Positions 37,760 to 47,261 of a DNA stretch of 64,000 nucleotides are shown piece by piece. Location of the stretch: the NCBI GenBank assembly GCA_014655195.1, contig BNBH01000009.1:62001-126000 (forward strand). The letters run 5' to 3'. Within the stretch, counting starts at the first letter, position 1, and every line of letters begins with the position of its first letter. A program made the position numbers and the translations under genes. Under the pieces are notes generated by a model that did not search any database, was not told where the DNA came from, and worked only from the letters and a program-made list of their open reading frames with translations. The stretch is from Streptomyces cellulosae. Its GTDB lineage: Bacteria; Actinomycetota; Actinomycetes; Streptomycetales; Streptomycetaceae.

Positions 37760-39847
37760 TCAGCGCCGGGCGGCGGCGATCGATTCCCGCGCGACGGCGG
37801 CCACGTTGTCGGCGGTGAAGCCGTACTTCTCGAACAGCACCTTGCCGTCGGCCGAGGCGCCGAAGTGCTCCAGCGAGACGATGCGGCCGGCGTCGCCCAC
37901 GTACTTGTGCCAGGTGAGGCCGATCCCCGCCTCGACGGCCACACGCGCCTTCACGGACGGCGGCAGGACGCTGTCCCGGTACCCCTGGTCCTGCTCCTCG
38001 AACCACTCCACGGACGGCATGGACACCACGCGCGTCGGCACCCCGTCGGCCTGGAGCCGCTCGCGCGCCTCGACGGCGACGTGCACCTCGGAACCGGTGG
38101 CGATCAGGACGACCTCGGGCTCGCCGCCCTCGGCCTCGAACAGCACGTAACCGCCGCGGGCCGCGTCCTCGTTGGGCTCGTACGTCGGCACGCCCTGGCG
38201 GGTGAGCGCCAGACCGTGCGGGGCGCCCTTGCCGAACTCCTTGGTCCAGCGCTTGAGGATCTCGCGCCAGGCGATCGCGGTCTCGTTCGCGTCGGCCGGG
38301 CGGACCACGTTCAGGCCCGGGATGGCACGCAGCGACGCGAGGTGCTCGACCGGCTGGTGGGTCGGGCCGTCCTCGCCGAGACCGATGGAGTCGTGCGTCC
38401 ACACGTACGTCACCGGCAGGTGCATCAGCGCCGACAGACGCACGGCGTTGCGCATGTAGTCGGAGAACACCAGGAAGGTGCCGCCGTAGATGCGGGTGTT
38501 GCCGTGCAGCGCGATGCCGTTCATCTCCGCGGCCATGGAGTGCTCGCGGATGCCGAAGTGGATCGTGCGGCCGTACGGGTTCGCCTCCGGCAGCGGGTTG
38601 TCCGCCGGGAGGAACGACGACGTCTTGTCGATCGTGGTGTTGTTGGAGCCGGCGAGGTCGGCCGAGCCGCCCCACAGCTCCGGGATCACCGCGCCGAGCG
38701 CCTGCAGCACCTTGCCGGAGGCGGCGCGGGTGGCGACGCCCTTGCCCGGCTCGAACACCGGCAGGGCGTCCTGCCAGCCCTTGGGCAGCTCGCCCGCGGC
38801 GATGCGGTCGTACTCGGCGGCGCGCTCCGGGTTGTTGTCCCGCCACTGCTGGAAGGACTTCTCCCACACGGCGCGCGCGGCCTGGCCGCGCTCCAGCGCC
38901 TTGCGGGTGTGCGCGATGACCTCCTCGGCGACCTCGAAGGTCTTCTCCGGGTCGAAGCCGAGGACGCGCTTGGTGGCCGCGACCTCGTCGTCGCCGAGCG
39001 CCGAGCCGTGGGCGGCCTCGGTGTTCTGCGCGTTCGGCGCGGGCCAGGCGATGATCGAGCGCATCGCGATGAAGGACGGCCGGTCGGTGACCTTCTTCGC
39101 CTCCTGGATCGCGTCGTAGATCGCGTTCGGGTCCAGGTCACCGTCGGGCTTCGGCGCCACGCGCTGCACGTGCCAGCCGTACGCCTCGTACCGCTTGACC
39201 GTGTCCTCGGAGACGGCCGTCTCGGTGTCGCCCTCGATCGAGATGTGGTTGTCGTCCCACAGCAGGACCAGGTTGCCGAGCTTCTGGTGCCCGGCCAGCG
39301 AGGACGCCTCGGCGGAGATGCCCTCCTGGAGGCAGCCGTCACCGGCGATGCAGTAGATGTAGTGGTCGAACGGGGACTCCCCGGCGGGGGCCTCCGGGTC
39401 GAACAGCCCGCGCTCGTAGCGGGCGGCCATCGCCATGCCCACCGCGTTGGCGACACCCTGGCCGAGCGGGCCGGTCGTGGTCTCCACGCCGGTGGTGTGC
39501 CCGTACTCCGGGTGACCCGGGGTCTTCGAGCCCCAGGTGCGGAAGGACTTGAGGTCGTCCAGCTCCAGGCCGAAGCCGGCCAGGTAGAGCTGGGTGTAGA
39601 GGGTCAGGGACGAATGTCCGGCGGACAGCACGAAGCGGTCTCGCCCGACCCAGTCGGCGTCCGCCGGGTCGTGCCGCATCACCTTCTGGAAGAGGGTGTA
39701 GGCGGCAGGCGCCAGGCTCATCGCCGTACCCGGATGGCCGTTGCCGACCTTCTGTACGGCATCGGCGGCCAGGACGCGGGCGGTGTCGACGGCCCGCTGG
39801 TCCAGTTCGGTCCACTCGAGGTCTGTGGTGGTCGGCTTGGTGCTCAC
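37760..39847 (-). CDS. tkt: Transketolase
   Basis: Thiamine-diphosphate enzyme of the pentose phosphate pathway, 695 residues. N-terminal [20 protein letters not shown], the ThDP motif [10 protein letters not shown] to LLWDDNHIS, the pyrimidine domain [20 protein letters not shown] and the phosphate-binding [16 protein letters not shown] are all present. GTG start at 39847 with GAGGAGCC upstream. First gene of the pentose phosphate operon and divergent from ctaB. Confidence 0.96.
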   Translation of the reverse strand: MSTKPTTTDLEWTELDQRAVDTARVLAADAVQKVGNGHPGTAMSLAPAAYTLFQKVMRHDPADADWVGRDRFVLSAGHSSLTLYTQLYLAGFGLELDDLKSFRTWGSKTPGHPEYGHTTGVETTTGPLGQGVANAVGMAMAARYERGLFDPEAPAGESPFDHYIYCIAGDGCLQEGISAEASSLAGHQKLGNLVLLWDDNHISIEGDTETAVSEDTVKRYEAYGWHVQRVAPKPDGDLDPNAIYDAIQEAKKVTDRPSFIAMRSIIAWPAPNAQNTEAAHGSALGDDEVAATKRVLGFDPEKTFEVAEEVIAHTRKALERGQAARAVWEKSFQQWRDNNPERAAEYDRIAAGELPKGWQDALPVFEPGKGVATRAASGKVLQALGAVIPELWGGSADLAGSNNTTIDKTSSFLPADNPLPEANPYGRTIHFGIREHSMAAEMNGIALHGNTRIYGGTFLVFSDYMRNAVRLSALMHLPVTYVWTHDSIGLGEDGPTHQPVEHLASLRAIPGLNVVRPADANETAIAWREILKRWTKEFGKGAPHGLALTRQGVPTYEPNEDAARGGYVLFEAEGGEPEVVLIATGSEVHVAVEARERLQADGVPTRVVSMPSVEWFEEQDQGYRDSVLPPSVKARVAVEAGIGLTWHKYVGDAGRIVSLEHFGASADGKVLFEKYGFTADNVAAVARESIAAARR

Positions 39848-40194
39848 CCTGAGTCAGGGCTCCTCTCCACATGTCGGATGCCGGTGACTGCCCACCGGCG
39901 TGGTCGAGCCTACCCCCGTAGGACGTGCCTTTTTCCGGGTCGTTCCAGAGTGCGGGCACTCCCCGGGACGCGCCTCCTGACCGGTGAGTTTCCGCATTCG
40001 GCAGATGAATACGGAGCCGCTCATCCGCGTGCTCAATCGAGCTTCGGGACGCACCTCGGAGAGGGGTCCGCCAACACGACCGGACCCCCGCGAATGCCGG
40101 GGTCTGGGCAACGTCTAGAGTGGCGTGGTACGCGCGAGCCTTTACCGGCACTTCACAGGGAAAGGCTCGCTGGGATGTCTCTGTAGGGGTGTGC
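39848..40194. other. Divergent tkt/ctaB promoter region
   Basis: 347 bases without a supported gene. Visible: a perfect dyad GAGTGC-GG-GCACTC at 39948-39961, a TTTTT run at about 39929-39933, and a TAGAGT at 40116-40121 that could be a -10 for ctaB. No convincing -35 or known operator is recognised. Confidence 0.5.
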
Positions 40195-41142
40195 GTGACG
40201 GCCGTTGAATCCCGCCCGGCGGGGGTTTTGGGGACGAGTCAGAGCCCTGCGCATCGGCCGTTCCGGGCCCGTGTGACGGCATTCGTGGCTCTCACCAAGC
40301 CGCGGATCATCGAACTGCTGCTCATCACCACCGTCCCGGTGATGTTCCTGGCGCAGCAGGGCGTGCCCGACCTGACGCTCGTGCTGCTGACCTGCCTCGG
40401 CGGCTATCTGTCGGCCGGCGGCGCCAACGCGCTCAACATGTACATCGACCGCGACATCGACGCGCTGATGGACCGCACCTCGCAGCGCCCGCTGGTGACC
40501 GGCATGGTCAGACCGCGCGAGGCCCTGGTCTTCGGCATCACCCTGGCGGTCGTCTCCACGCTGCTGTTCGGCCTGACCGTCAACTGGCTGTCCGCCTGGC
40601 TGTCCCTCGGCGCGCTCCTCTTCTACGTCGTCGTCTACACGATGATCCTCAAGCGCCGCACGGCGCAGAACATCGTGTGGGGCGGCATCGCCGGCTGCAT
40701 GCCGGTGCTGATCGGCTGGTCCGCCGTCACGAACTCGATGTCCTGGGCCCCGGTCGTCCTCTTCCTCGTGATCTTCTTCTGGACGCCGCCGCACTACTGG
40801 CCGCTGTCCATGAAGGTGAAGGAGGACTACGCGCGCGTGGGCGTGCCGATGCTGCCGGTCGTCGCCGGCAACAAGGCGGTCGCCAAGCAGATCGTCCTCT
40901 ACAGCTGGGTGATGGTCGGCGTGTCGCTGCTCCTCACCCCGATGGGCTACACCGGCTGGTTCTACACCGCGGTCGCCCTGGCGGCCGGCGGCTGGTGGCT
41001 GTGGGAGGCGCACGCGCTGCTGAACCGCGCCAAGGCCGAGGTGACGGGGGCCAAGCTCAGGGAGATGCGCCTCTTCCACTGGTCCATCACCTATGTCTCG
41101 CTGCTCTTCGTCGCCATCGCGGTGGACCCCTTCCTGCGCTGA
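40195..41142 (+). CDS. ctaB: Protoheme IX farnesyltransferase (heme O synthase)
   Basis: Membrane prenyltransferase converting heme B to heme O for the aa3 oxidase; 315 residues from the GTG at 40195. The polyprenyl-diphosphate site [18 protein letters not shown] (N-x3-D-x3-D) and [20 protein letters not shown] are diagnostic, with about nine helices. TAGGGGT lies just upstream; a GTG two codons earlier is an equally possible start, and the frame stays open back to 40120. Heme A synthase (ctaA) is encoded 2.4 kb away, as in other Streptomyces. Confidence 0.95.
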   Translation: MTAVESRPAGVLGTSQSPAHRPFRARVTAFVALTKPRIIELLLITTVPVMFLAQQGVPDLTLVLLTCLGGYLSAGGANALNMYIDRDIDALMDRTSQRPLVTGMVRPREALVFGITLAVVSTLLFGLTVNWLSAWLSLGALLFYVVVYTMILKRRTAQNIVWGGIAGCMPVLIGWSAVTNSMSWAPVVLFLVIFFWTPPHYWPLSMKVKEDYARVGVPMLPVVAGNKAVAKQIVLYSWVMVGVSLLLTPMGYTGWFYTAVALAAGGWWLWEAHALLNRAKAEVTGAKLREMRLFHWSITYVSLLFVAIAVDPFLR

Positions 41143-41159
41143 GACGCACGCCTGCGCGC

Positions 41160-41203
41160 CGACGGGCGGGGCACGTGGCCAAGGCCACGGACCCCGCCCG
41201 TCG
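41160..41203. terminator. Double-stem hairpin downstream of ctaB
   Basis: Outer arms CGACGGGCGGGG (41160-41171) and CCCCGCCCGTCG (41192-41203), a 2x2 internal mismatch, then an inner stem CGTGGCC/GGCCACG. Starts 18 bases after the ctaB stop. Confidence 0.85.
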
Positions 41204-41236
41204 CCGTTCGATCTACCCGTCGGTAGCATCCTGCTC

Positions 41237-41569
41237 ATGGCAGACACGCAGCAGGTGGACCCGAAGGACGGGCAGAAGGCGGCCCGGCTCGCCAAGCGGA
41301 TCGGCGGCTACGCCAAGGAGCACGGCGGCGCCGAGGGACATGTGGAGTACCTCGGCGAGCGCGGCGCCCGGATCGTCCTCGTCGGCGAGGACGGCGCCTG
41401 GGGGGACGTCCACGCGCCCTCCATGGAGATCGCCCGGCTGGCCGTCGAGAAGGCGGGCATCACCGTGCACGAGCAGTTCGACGGCGACTTCGCCGCGAAG
41501 GTGAAGACCGGCCCGTACGAGTGGAGCCGCATGGCCGGCATCCAGGTCGGCGGCCCCTCCAACGACTGA
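41237..41569 (+). CDS. Conserved hypothetical protein, 110 residues
   Basis: Starts MADTQQVDPKDGQKAARLAK at 41237. The rest is a compact alpha/beta-looking protein (GHVEYLGERGARIVLVGEDGAWG, then IARLAVEKAGITVHEQFDGD). I remember similar small proteins at this place in Streptomyces, but no function. No clear ribosome site; TAGCAT eight bases before the ATG could be a -10 for a leaderless message. It is separated from ctaB by a terminator. Confidence 0.8.
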   Translation: MADTQQVDPKDGQKAARLAKRIGGYAKEHGGAEGHVEYLGERGARIVLVGEDGAWGDVHAPSMEIARLAVEKAGITVHEQFDGDFAAKVKTGPYEWSRMAGIQVGGPSND

Positions 41570-41647
41570 CCGCCCCACGGGCAACACCTCTTCCCCGGTT
41601 CACCCGTTAGGACCTGTAGACAGCGTCCACACGGGGAGAGTCCGGAG

Positions 41648-42754
41648 ATGATCGACCCGCCGTCCCTCGTGGACCAGTACTGCCACGGCGTACTGCGCAC
41701 GGAGCTGGGCCTCGGCACGTTCGAGGCCCAGCTGGCCCGCACCGAGGGACCGCCGGCGCCCGGCACCACCCTCTTCGACACCCAGACCGGGTTCGCGGTG
41801 CGCCGCTGGTGCCCGCCCCTGCTGGGCCTGGAACCGCACTGCCCTCCCGCCCGCTACCTCGCCCGCCGCCGGGAACTCGGCACGGTCGAGGCGGGCCGCC
41901 GGCTGCTGCGCGGCAGCGGCATCACCGCCTACCTCGTCGACACCGGCCTGCCCGACGACCTCACCGACCCCGACGAGCTGGCCCGCGCAGGCCAGGCCGA
42001 GGCGCACGAGATCGTCCGCCTGGAGCAGCTCGCCGAACAGGTCGCCGACACCTCCGGCACCGTCGAGTCCTTCCTCGCCAACCTCGCCGAGTCGGTGCAC
42101 GGCGCCGCCGCGCACGCCGTCGCCTTCACCTCTGTCGCGGGACTGCGCCACGGGCTCGCCCTCGCCCCCGAGCCGCCGGAGGCGGGGGAGGTGCGCGGCG
42201 CGGCCGGACGCTGGCTGGCCGCGCGCGTCGCGGGGGACCGGCTGACCGACCCCGTACTGCTGCGCCATCTGCTGTGGATCGCCGTGGCCTCGGGACTGCC
42301 GCTCCAGCTGCACGCAGGGCTGGGCGCCCCCGGCGCGCGCGTCGACCGCACCGACCCGGTGCTGCTCACCGACTTCGTCCGGGCCACCGCCGGACTCGGC
42401 ACCGACCTCGTTCTGCTGCACGGCTATCCGTACCACCGGCACGCCGCCCACCTCGCGGGCGTCTTCCCGCACGTCTACGCCGACTGCGGCGCCGCCCTGG
42501 TCCGCACCGGCGCCCGCGCGGCGACCGTCCTCGCGGAGGTCCTGGAGCTGGCCCCCTTCGGCAAGATCCTCTTCTCCAGCGGCGCCCGCGGCCTGCCCGA
42601 GCTGCACGTCGTCGGCGCCCACCTCTTCCGGGAGGCCCTCGCCCGGGTCCTCGGCGGCTGGGTCTCCGAGGGCGCCTGGTCCCTGGACGACGCCCGGCGC
42701 GTCGCCACGATGATCGCCTCCGGCAACGCGGCCCGGGTGTACGGGCTGAGCTGA
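41648..42754 (+). CDS. Amidohydrolase-family (TIM-barrel) protein
   Basis: 368 residues. The C-terminal half carries amidohydrolase-2-like elements: GLPLQLHAGLG, VLLHGYPYHRHAAHLAGVFP with YADCG, and KILFSSGARGLPELH. In active members the last motif usually reads with an Asp (F-[GS]-[ST]-D), which is absent here. The N-terminal DQYCHGVL could supply a metal-binding His. So it may be a variant-metal enzyme or have lost activity. GGAG lies just before the ATG. The N-terminal family resemblance to FluG-type proteins is a guess. 45 bases separate it from the downstream nucleotidyltransferase gene. Confidence 0.78.
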   Translation: MIDPPSLVDQYCHGVLRTELGLGTFEAQLARTEGPPAPGTTLFDTQTGFAVRRWCPPLLGLEPHCPPARYLARRRELGTVEAGRRLLRGSGITAYLVDTGLPDDLTDPDELARAGQAEAHEIVRLEQLAEQVADTSGTVESFLANLAESVHGAAAHAVAFTSVAGLRHGLALAPEPPEAGEVRGAAGRWLAARVAGDRLTDPVLLRHLLWIAVASGLPLQLHAGLGAPGARVDRTDPVLLTDFVRATAGLGTDLVLLHGYPYHRHAAHLAGVFPHVYADCGAALVRTGARAATVLAEVLELAPFGKILFSSGARGLPELHVVGAHLFREALARVLGGWVSEGAWSLDDARRVATMIASGNAARVYGLS

Positions 42755-42799
42755 CCGGAAGCCGCCGTGCGGGGGAGCGGGTCGGGGGAGACTGGGCGG

Positions 42800-43528
42800 A
42801 TGCAGCAGACCGACGCCCTGCTCGGCCGCTTCCTCGCCGGGCTCGCGCCCCTGTCCCCGCTCGCCGTGTGGGCACACGGCTCCCTGGCCGCCGGGGACTA
42901 CGTGGAGGGCCGCAGCGACCTCGACCTGATCGCCGTCCTGCCGAACCCGCCGGGCGCGGGCGCCGTGTGGCGGGTGGCCGTCCTGCACAACCGGCTGCGC
43001 ACCGCACCGCTCGCGGGCGGGCTCCACTGCACGTACCTGGCTCCGAAGACGGCCGCCGACGCCGAGCGGCGGCACCTCACCTGGGCGCACGAGCGGCTGC
43101 TGCGGCGGCCCGTCACCCCGGTCACCCGCACCGAACTGCACACGTCGGGCCGGGTGCTGCACGGCGCGCCGCCCGCGGACCTGCTGCCTCCGGTGCCGGA
43201 CGGCGAGCTCGCCGCGTTCGTGCTGCGCGACCAGCGTGACTACTGGCGGCCGTACGTGGACCGGGCGGACCTGTGGACGCGGGACGTCTGGGTCGACCTC
43301 GGTCTGCTGACCCACGCGCGGGCCACCGTCACCCTCCGGGAGGGCCGGCTGATCAGCAAGCGGGAGGCGCTGGACGTGCTGCCCGGCCTCGGAGCGCCCG
43401 AGGAGGTCGTCGAGGACATCCGCGCGCGCCGTTACGGCGGGGCGGTCACGGCCGACGTGAGCCGGCGTGCCGCGCTGGTGCGGGGTTACCTGGGGCCGGC
43501 GATCGACGCGCTGGTGGCCGGCTCCTGA
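42800..43528 (+). CDS. Nucleotidyltransferase-domain protein
   Basis: 242 residues. The polymerase-beta-like nucleotidyltransferase motif is visible as HGSLAAGDYVEGRSDLDLIAV (GS followed by D-x-D), residues about 27-47, and an all-alpha C-terminal half resembles the AadA/KNT type (WTRDVWVDLGLLTHARATV). Such proteins adenylylate small molecules, but no resistance function should be assumed. The ATG at 42800 follows GGGGGAG. The 3' 43 bases overlap the end of ctaA on the opposite strand. Confidence 0.84.
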   Translation: MQQTDALLGRFLAGLAPLSPLAVWAHGSLAAGDYVEGRSDLDLIAVLPNPPGAGAVWRVAVLHNRLRTAPLAGGLHCTYLAPKTAADAERRHLTWAHERLLRRPVTPVTRTELHTSGRVLHGAPPADLLPPVPDGELAAFVLRDQRDYWRPYVDRADLWTRDVWVDLGLLTHARATVTLREGRLISKREALDVLPGLGAPEEVVEDIRARRYGGAVTADVSRRAALVRGYLGPAIDALVAGS

Positions 43529-44511
43529 GCCGGGACGGCCGACGGCTGCGGGCCCGACTCCGAGCGCTCGCGCAGCGACAGCAGGACGCGCAGCACCCAG
43601 ATCCACATCACGCACGAACCGAACATGTGCGCGCCGACCAGGACCTCGGGCAGGTCGGTGAAGTACTGGACGTAGCCGATCACGCCCTGCGCCAGCAGGA
43701 TCAGGAACAGCTCACGGGTGCGGGCCAGCGGGCCCTCGGGGGCGTCGACGGCCTTCAGCACGAACCACAGGGCGAAGGTCAGCGTCACCACGATCCACGC
43801 GAGCACGGCGTGCAGCTTGGTGACCGTCTCCCAGTCCAGCGGCATCCGCGGGACCTCGCTGGAGTCGCCCGCGTGCGGACCCGCGCCGGTGACCACCGTG
43901 CCGGCCGCGATCAGCAGCACGGACGCGGCCACCAGGACCCACACCAGTTGCTGGACGGCCTTGCCGACCAGCGGCCGCGGCCCGGCGTCGCCCTCACGGG
44001 TGCGCTGCCACATCACCGTGGCGACCGCGATCAGTGCCGAGGACAGCAGGAAGTGCGCCGCGACCGTGTACGGGTTGAGACCGACCAGCACCACGATGCC
44101 GCCGAGCACCGCGTTGCCCATGACCACCCAGAACTGCGCCCAGCCCAGCCGGGTGAGGCTGCGCCGGTACGGCTTCTGGGAGCGCGCGGCGACGATCGCC
44201 CAGCCGACGGCCGCGCACAGCACGTACGTCAGCAGGCGGTTGCCGAACTCGATGTAGCCGTGGATGCCCATCTCGGCGGTGTTGTGGAGCGAGTCCTCGG
44301 TGCACTTGGGCCAGGTGGGGCAGCCGAGGCCCGAGCCGGTCAGCCGGACCGCGCCGCCGGTGACCACGATGACCACCGACATCACGAGTGCGGCGAGGGC
44401 CGCGCGCCGGACGGTCCGGGGGTCCGGGGTCCAGCGGGCGGCGATGAAGGCGAGCGGGTTGCGCGGCGACGTCGGGGCGTCGGCGCGGGTCACGTTTGGC
44501 ACGCGTCCCAT
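43486..44511 (-). CDS. ctaA: Heme A synthase (CtaA/COX15 family)
   Basis: Membrane enzyme oxidising heme O to heme A; about 341 residues and eight helices. Signature VVTGGAVRLTGSGLGCPTWPKC in the first loop (shown as GGAVRLTGSGLGCPTWPKC), then EFGNRLLTY with a heme-ligand region, and HAGDSSEVPRM followed by KLHAVLAW in the second half. The start is uncertain: the ATG at 44511 is given, but an ATG at 44559 has a better GGGAG and would add 16 residues. It converges on the nucleotidyltransferase gene with a 43-bp antisense overlap and follows the ABC permease gene on the same strand. Confidence 0.93.
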   Translation of the reverse strand: MGRVPNVTRADAPTSPRNPLAFIAARWTPDPRTVRRAALAALVMSVVIVVTGGAVRLTGSGLGCPTWPKCTEDSLHNTAEMGIHGYIEFGNRLLTYVLCAAVGWAIVAARSQKPYRRSLTRLGWAQFWVVMGNAVLGGIVVLVGLNPYTVAAHFLLSSALIAVATVMWQRTREGDAGPRPLVGKAVQQLVWVLVAASVLLIAAGTVVTGAGPHAGDSSEVPRMPLDWETVTKLHAVLAWIVVTLTFALWFVLKAVDAPEGPLARTRELFLILLAQGVIGYVQYFTDLPEVLVGAHMFGSCVMWIWVLRVLLSLRERSESGPQPSAVPAQEPATSASIAGPR

Positions 44512-44566
44512 CGTAGGCGTCCGCTTGTGCACGCTTTCACGAGGGTCGGTCCCGGTCATCCCGCAC

Positions 44567-45337
44567 CTACTCCCAGCGGAAGAACGCACCGGCCGCGGCG
44601 AGCCCCGCGACCGCCCAGGCGGTGAGGATCCCCAGGCCGGCCCAGGGCATCCCGGCGCCGTGCTGGAGCACGTCCCGCAGCCCCTCCGACAGCGCGGCGA
44701 TCGGCAGCAGTCCGAGCACGTCCTGCGCGGCCTCCGGGAACTTGTCCAGCGGCACGACGACACCGCCGCCGACGAGCAGCAGCAGGAAGACCAGGTTGGC
44801 GGCGGCGAGCGTCGCCTCCGCCTTGAGCGTGCCGGCCATGAGGAGCCCCAGCCCGGAGAAGGCGGCCGTGCCCAGCGCCAGCAGGGCGATCACCGCGAGC
44901 GCGCTGCCCTGCGGGTCCCAGCCGAGCGTCAGCGCGATCACCGTCAGCAGGACCACCTGAAGCACCTCGGTGACCAGCACCGACAGCGTCTTGGCGGTCA
45001 TCAGACCCCAGCGCGGCAGGGGAGAGGCGGCGAGCCGCTTCAGCACGCCGTAGCGGCGCTCGAAGCCGGTGGCGATGGCCTGCCCGGTGAACGCGGTCGA
45101 CATCACGGCGAGCGCCAGGATGCCGGGCGCGAGGAAGTCCACCGCCGCGCCGTCGCCGGTGTCCACCACGTCCACGGTGCTGAACAGCACGAGGAGGAGC
45201 GTGGGGATGATCACGGTGAGCAGCAGCTGCTCGCCGTTGCGCAGCAGCATCTTCGTCTCGAGCACCGCCTGGGCGGCGATCATGCGCGCGAGCGGCGCCG
45301 CGCCCGGCTGCGGTGAGTAGGTCCCGGTGGCCGTCAC
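44567..45337 (-). CDS. ABC-2 type transporter permease
   Basis: 256 residues with six helices (LLLTVIIPTLLLVLFSTV; LAPGILALAVMSTAFTGQAI; VLQVVLLTVIALTLGW; ALAVIALLALGTAAFSGLGLL; LVFLLLLVGGGVVVPL; GILTAWAVAGLAAAGAFF) and the family segment ERRYGVLKRLAASPLPRW. The GTG at 45337 overlaps the ATPase stop as GTGA with AAGGAG upstream. It works with the preceding ATPase as an exporter. Position beside ctaA is conserved in my memory of Streptomyces and might indicate a role in heme or oxidase assembly, but that is speculative. Confidence 0.9.
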   Translation of the reverse strand: MTATGTYSPQPGAAPLARMIAAQAVLETKMLLRNGEQLLLTVIIPTLLLVLFSTVDVVDTGDGAAVDFLAPGILALAVMSTAFTGQAIATGFERRYGVLKRLAASPLPRWGLMTAKTLSVLVTEVLQVVLLTVIALTLGWDPQGSALAVIALLALGTAAFSGLGLLMAGTLKAEATLAAANLVFLLLLVGGGVVVPLDKFPEAAQDVLGLLPIAALSEGLRDVLQHGAGMPWAGLGILTAWAVAGLAAAGAFFRWE

Positions 45338-46257
45338 GAACGCAGCTCCTTGCCGGTCAGCTCGAGAAAGACGTCTTCGAGGGTGTGCCGTTCGACCGAG
45401 ATCCGGTCCGGCAGGACACCGTGCTGCGCGCACCAGGACGTCACCGTGGCGAGCAGCTGCGGGTCGACCTTGCCGGTGACCCGGTACGAGCCCGGCGTCA
45501 CCTCGGCGGCCGACGCGTCGGAGGGCAGCGCCTTCAGCAGGGACGCCACGTCAAGTCCGGGCCGCCCGGAGAAGCGCAGGGTGTTCTCGGCGCCGCCCCG
45601 GCACAGCTCCTCGGGGGAGCCCTGGGCGACGACCCGGCCGGCGTCGATGATCGCCACGTCGTCGGCGAGCTGCTCGGCCTCGTCCATGTAGTGCGTGGTG
45701 AGGACGACGGAGACACCGTCGTCGCGCAGGTCCCGGACCAGGTCCCAGGTGGCGTGGCGGGCCTGCGGGTCGAGGCCCGCGGTCGGCTCGTCCAGGAACA
45801 CCAGTTCAGGGCGGCCGACCACGGCCATCGCCAGCGCGAGCCGCTGCTGCTGCCCGCCCGACAGCCGCCGGTACGACGTACGGCCGCAGGAGCCGAGGCC
45901 CAGGCGCTCGATCAGCGCGTCCACGTCCAGCGGGCGCGCGTGCAGCTGCGCCACGTGGCGCAGCATCTCGTCCGCCCGCGCCCCCGCGTACACGCCGCCG
46001 GACTGGAGCATCACGCCGATGCGGGGCCGCAGCGCCGCCGACTCGCGGACCGGGTCGAGGCCCAGGACGCGCACCGTGCCGGAATCCGGCCGCCGGTACC
46101 CCTCGCAGATCTCGACCGTGGTCGTCTTGCCCGCTCCGTTGGGGCCGAGCACGGCGGTCACGCCCTGCCGGGCCGCCAGGTCGAGGCCGTCCACCGCGGT
46201 CTTCGTGCCGTACCGCTTCACCAGAACCTGCACCTGGACCACGGGCTCACTTCGCAT
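45334..46257 (-). CDS. ABC transporter ATP-binding protein (DrrA type)
   Basis: 307 residues. Walker A GPNGAGKTT, Q-loop VMLQSGGVYAGARADE, signature LSGGQQQRLALAMAVV, Walker B LVFLDEPTAGLDP and switch TTHYMDEAE are intact. A C-terminal extension of about 90 residues (TLRFSGRPGLDVASLLKALP to RHTLEDVFLELTGKELR) is typical of the DrrA/CcmA-like exporter ATPases. Upstream lies the 290-bp region shared with sufR; downstream it is coupled to the permease. Confidence 0.93.
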   Translation of the reverse strand: MRSEPVVQVQVLVKRYGTKTAVDGLDLAARQGVTAVLGPNGAGKTTTVEICEGYRRPDSGTVRVLGLDPVRESAALRPRIGVMLQSGGVYAGARADEMLRHVAQLHARPLDVDALIERLGLGSCGRTSYRRLSGGQQQRLALAMAVVGRPELVFLDEPTAGLDPQARHATWDLVRDLRDDGVSVVLTTHYMDEAEQLADDVAIIDAGRVVAQGSPEELCRGGAENTLRFSGRPGLDVASLLKALPSDASAAEVTPGSYRVTGKVDPQLLATVTSWCAQHGVLPDRISVERHTLEDVFLELTGKELRS

Positions 46258-46462
46258 GGGTCATGAGTCTAGGGAGCCCGCGGGGGGTCCGGACCCGCGG
46301 GTGGGGGAGGCCGCCCGGACGGGAGAGGCGGCCCTGCGCGGGCTGCCCGGAATGTGCTCCGGATCGGTAAATGCGCCGGTCGGAGGGGGTGCGGGCGGTG
46401 TCGGCACGGTGTGCGCGATCAGCTCCCGTCCGATCGATCAAAGATCGTTTCCGCAGGTCAGA

Positions 46463-46476
46463 TTAGGTATACCTAA
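46463..46476. promoter_or_regulatory. Perfect palindrome TTAGGTATACCTAA upstream of sufR
   Basis: 14-bp perfect palindrome, 72 bases before the sufR start in the divergent region. The half sites TTAGGT and ACCTAA are those of DtxR/IdeR-family iron boxes, but the centre is 2 bp instead of 7, so it is not a standard box. TATACC within it could also form part of a -10. Candidate iron-responsive operator for the suf operon and/or the divergent ABC genes. Confidence 0.5.
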
Positions 46477-46534
46477 GTGATGCAAGGCACTGTGGGCCGA
46501 CGGGACGCGGCTTGCCCGGCTCCGAGGAATTACG

Positions 46535-46548
46535 CAACAATGGCGTTG
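46535..46548. promoter_or_regulatory. SufR operator CAAC-N6-GTTG
   Basis: CAAC-AATGGC-GTTG ends on the first base of the sufR GTG start. CAAC-N6-GTTG is, as I recall, the operator defined for the [4Fe-4S] regulator SufR of the Streptomyces sufRBDCSU operon. Binding here would block initiation, giving autoregulation by cluster status. Confidence 0.85.
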
Positions 46549-47261
46549 TGAAAAACGTTGGCGAGGCGTCCCACGAGGAGCTGGCAACCGGTGAGCGGTC
46601 CACCCGCAACCGCGTCGCCCGCTCCATCCTGGACCACGGCCCGTCGACCGTCGCCGAACTGGCCGGGCGGCTGAAGCTCACCCAGGCGGCCGTGCGCCGC
46701 CACCTCGACGCCCTGGCCGCGGACAACGTCGTGGAGGCCCGTGAGCGGCGCGTCTACGGCACGCGCTCGCGCGGACGTCCGGCCAAGGTGTTCGCCCTGA
46801 CCGACTGCGGCCGGGACGCCTTCGACCAGTCCTACGACAAGCTCGCGGTGGACGCGCTGCGCTGGATCGGCGAGCGGGAGGGCGGCAGCGAGGCCGTCGC
46901 CGCGTTCGCCCGGGCCCGTATCGCCGCCCAGGCGGGCGCCTACCGCAAGGCCGTCGAGTCCGTACCCCCCGAGCAGCGCACCGAGGCCCTGGCCAAGGCG
47001 CTCAGCGCGGACGGGTACGCTGCGACCGCGCGCAGCGCACCGGTCGGCGAGCAGCTCTGCCAGCACCACTGCCCGGTCGCCCACGCCGCCGAACAGTTCC
47101 CGCAGCTCTGCGAGGCCGAGACGGAATTTTTCGCCGAGCTCCTCGGTACTCACGTACAGCGGCTGGCGACGATCGCGCACGGCGACGGCGTCTGCACGAC
47201 GTTCATCCCCAAGATTTCCCACAACGCATCTGCAAGCACGTCCGGGAGGAACCCCGCATGA
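46548..47261 (+). CDS. sufR: SufR, iron-sulfur-cluster-sensing repressor of the suf operon
   Basis: 237 residues. N-terminal winged helix of the ArsR/DeoR-like SufR type ([20 protein letters not shown] and [20 protein letters not shown]) and a C-terminal Cys-rich segment ([11 protein letters not shown], then QLCEAE) that should ligate a 4Fe-4S cluster. The holo form represses suf transcription; cluster loss relieves it (established for Streptomyces orthologues). The GTG at 46548 lies at the end of its own operator. A normal ribosome site is lacking, GAGGAA being 18 bases away. The gene overlaps sufB by ATGA. Confidence 0.94.
   Translation: MKNVGEASHEELATGERSTRNRVARSILDHGPSTVAELAGRLKLTQAAVRRHLDALAADNVVEARERRVYGTRSRGRPAKVFALTDCGRDAFDQSYDKLAVDALRWIGEREGGSEAVAAFARARIAAQAGAYRKAVESVPPEQRTEALAKALSADGYAATARSAPVGEQLCQHHCPVAHAAEQFPQLCEAETEFFAELLGTHVQRLATIAHGDGVCTTFIPKISHNASASTSGRNPA

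Noticed and set aside
46540..46551. Three-codon upstream frame (ATG GCG TTG TGA) overlapping the sufR start
   Set aside because: It is explained by the CAAC-N6-GTTG operator sequence; a translated leader of this size is less likely.
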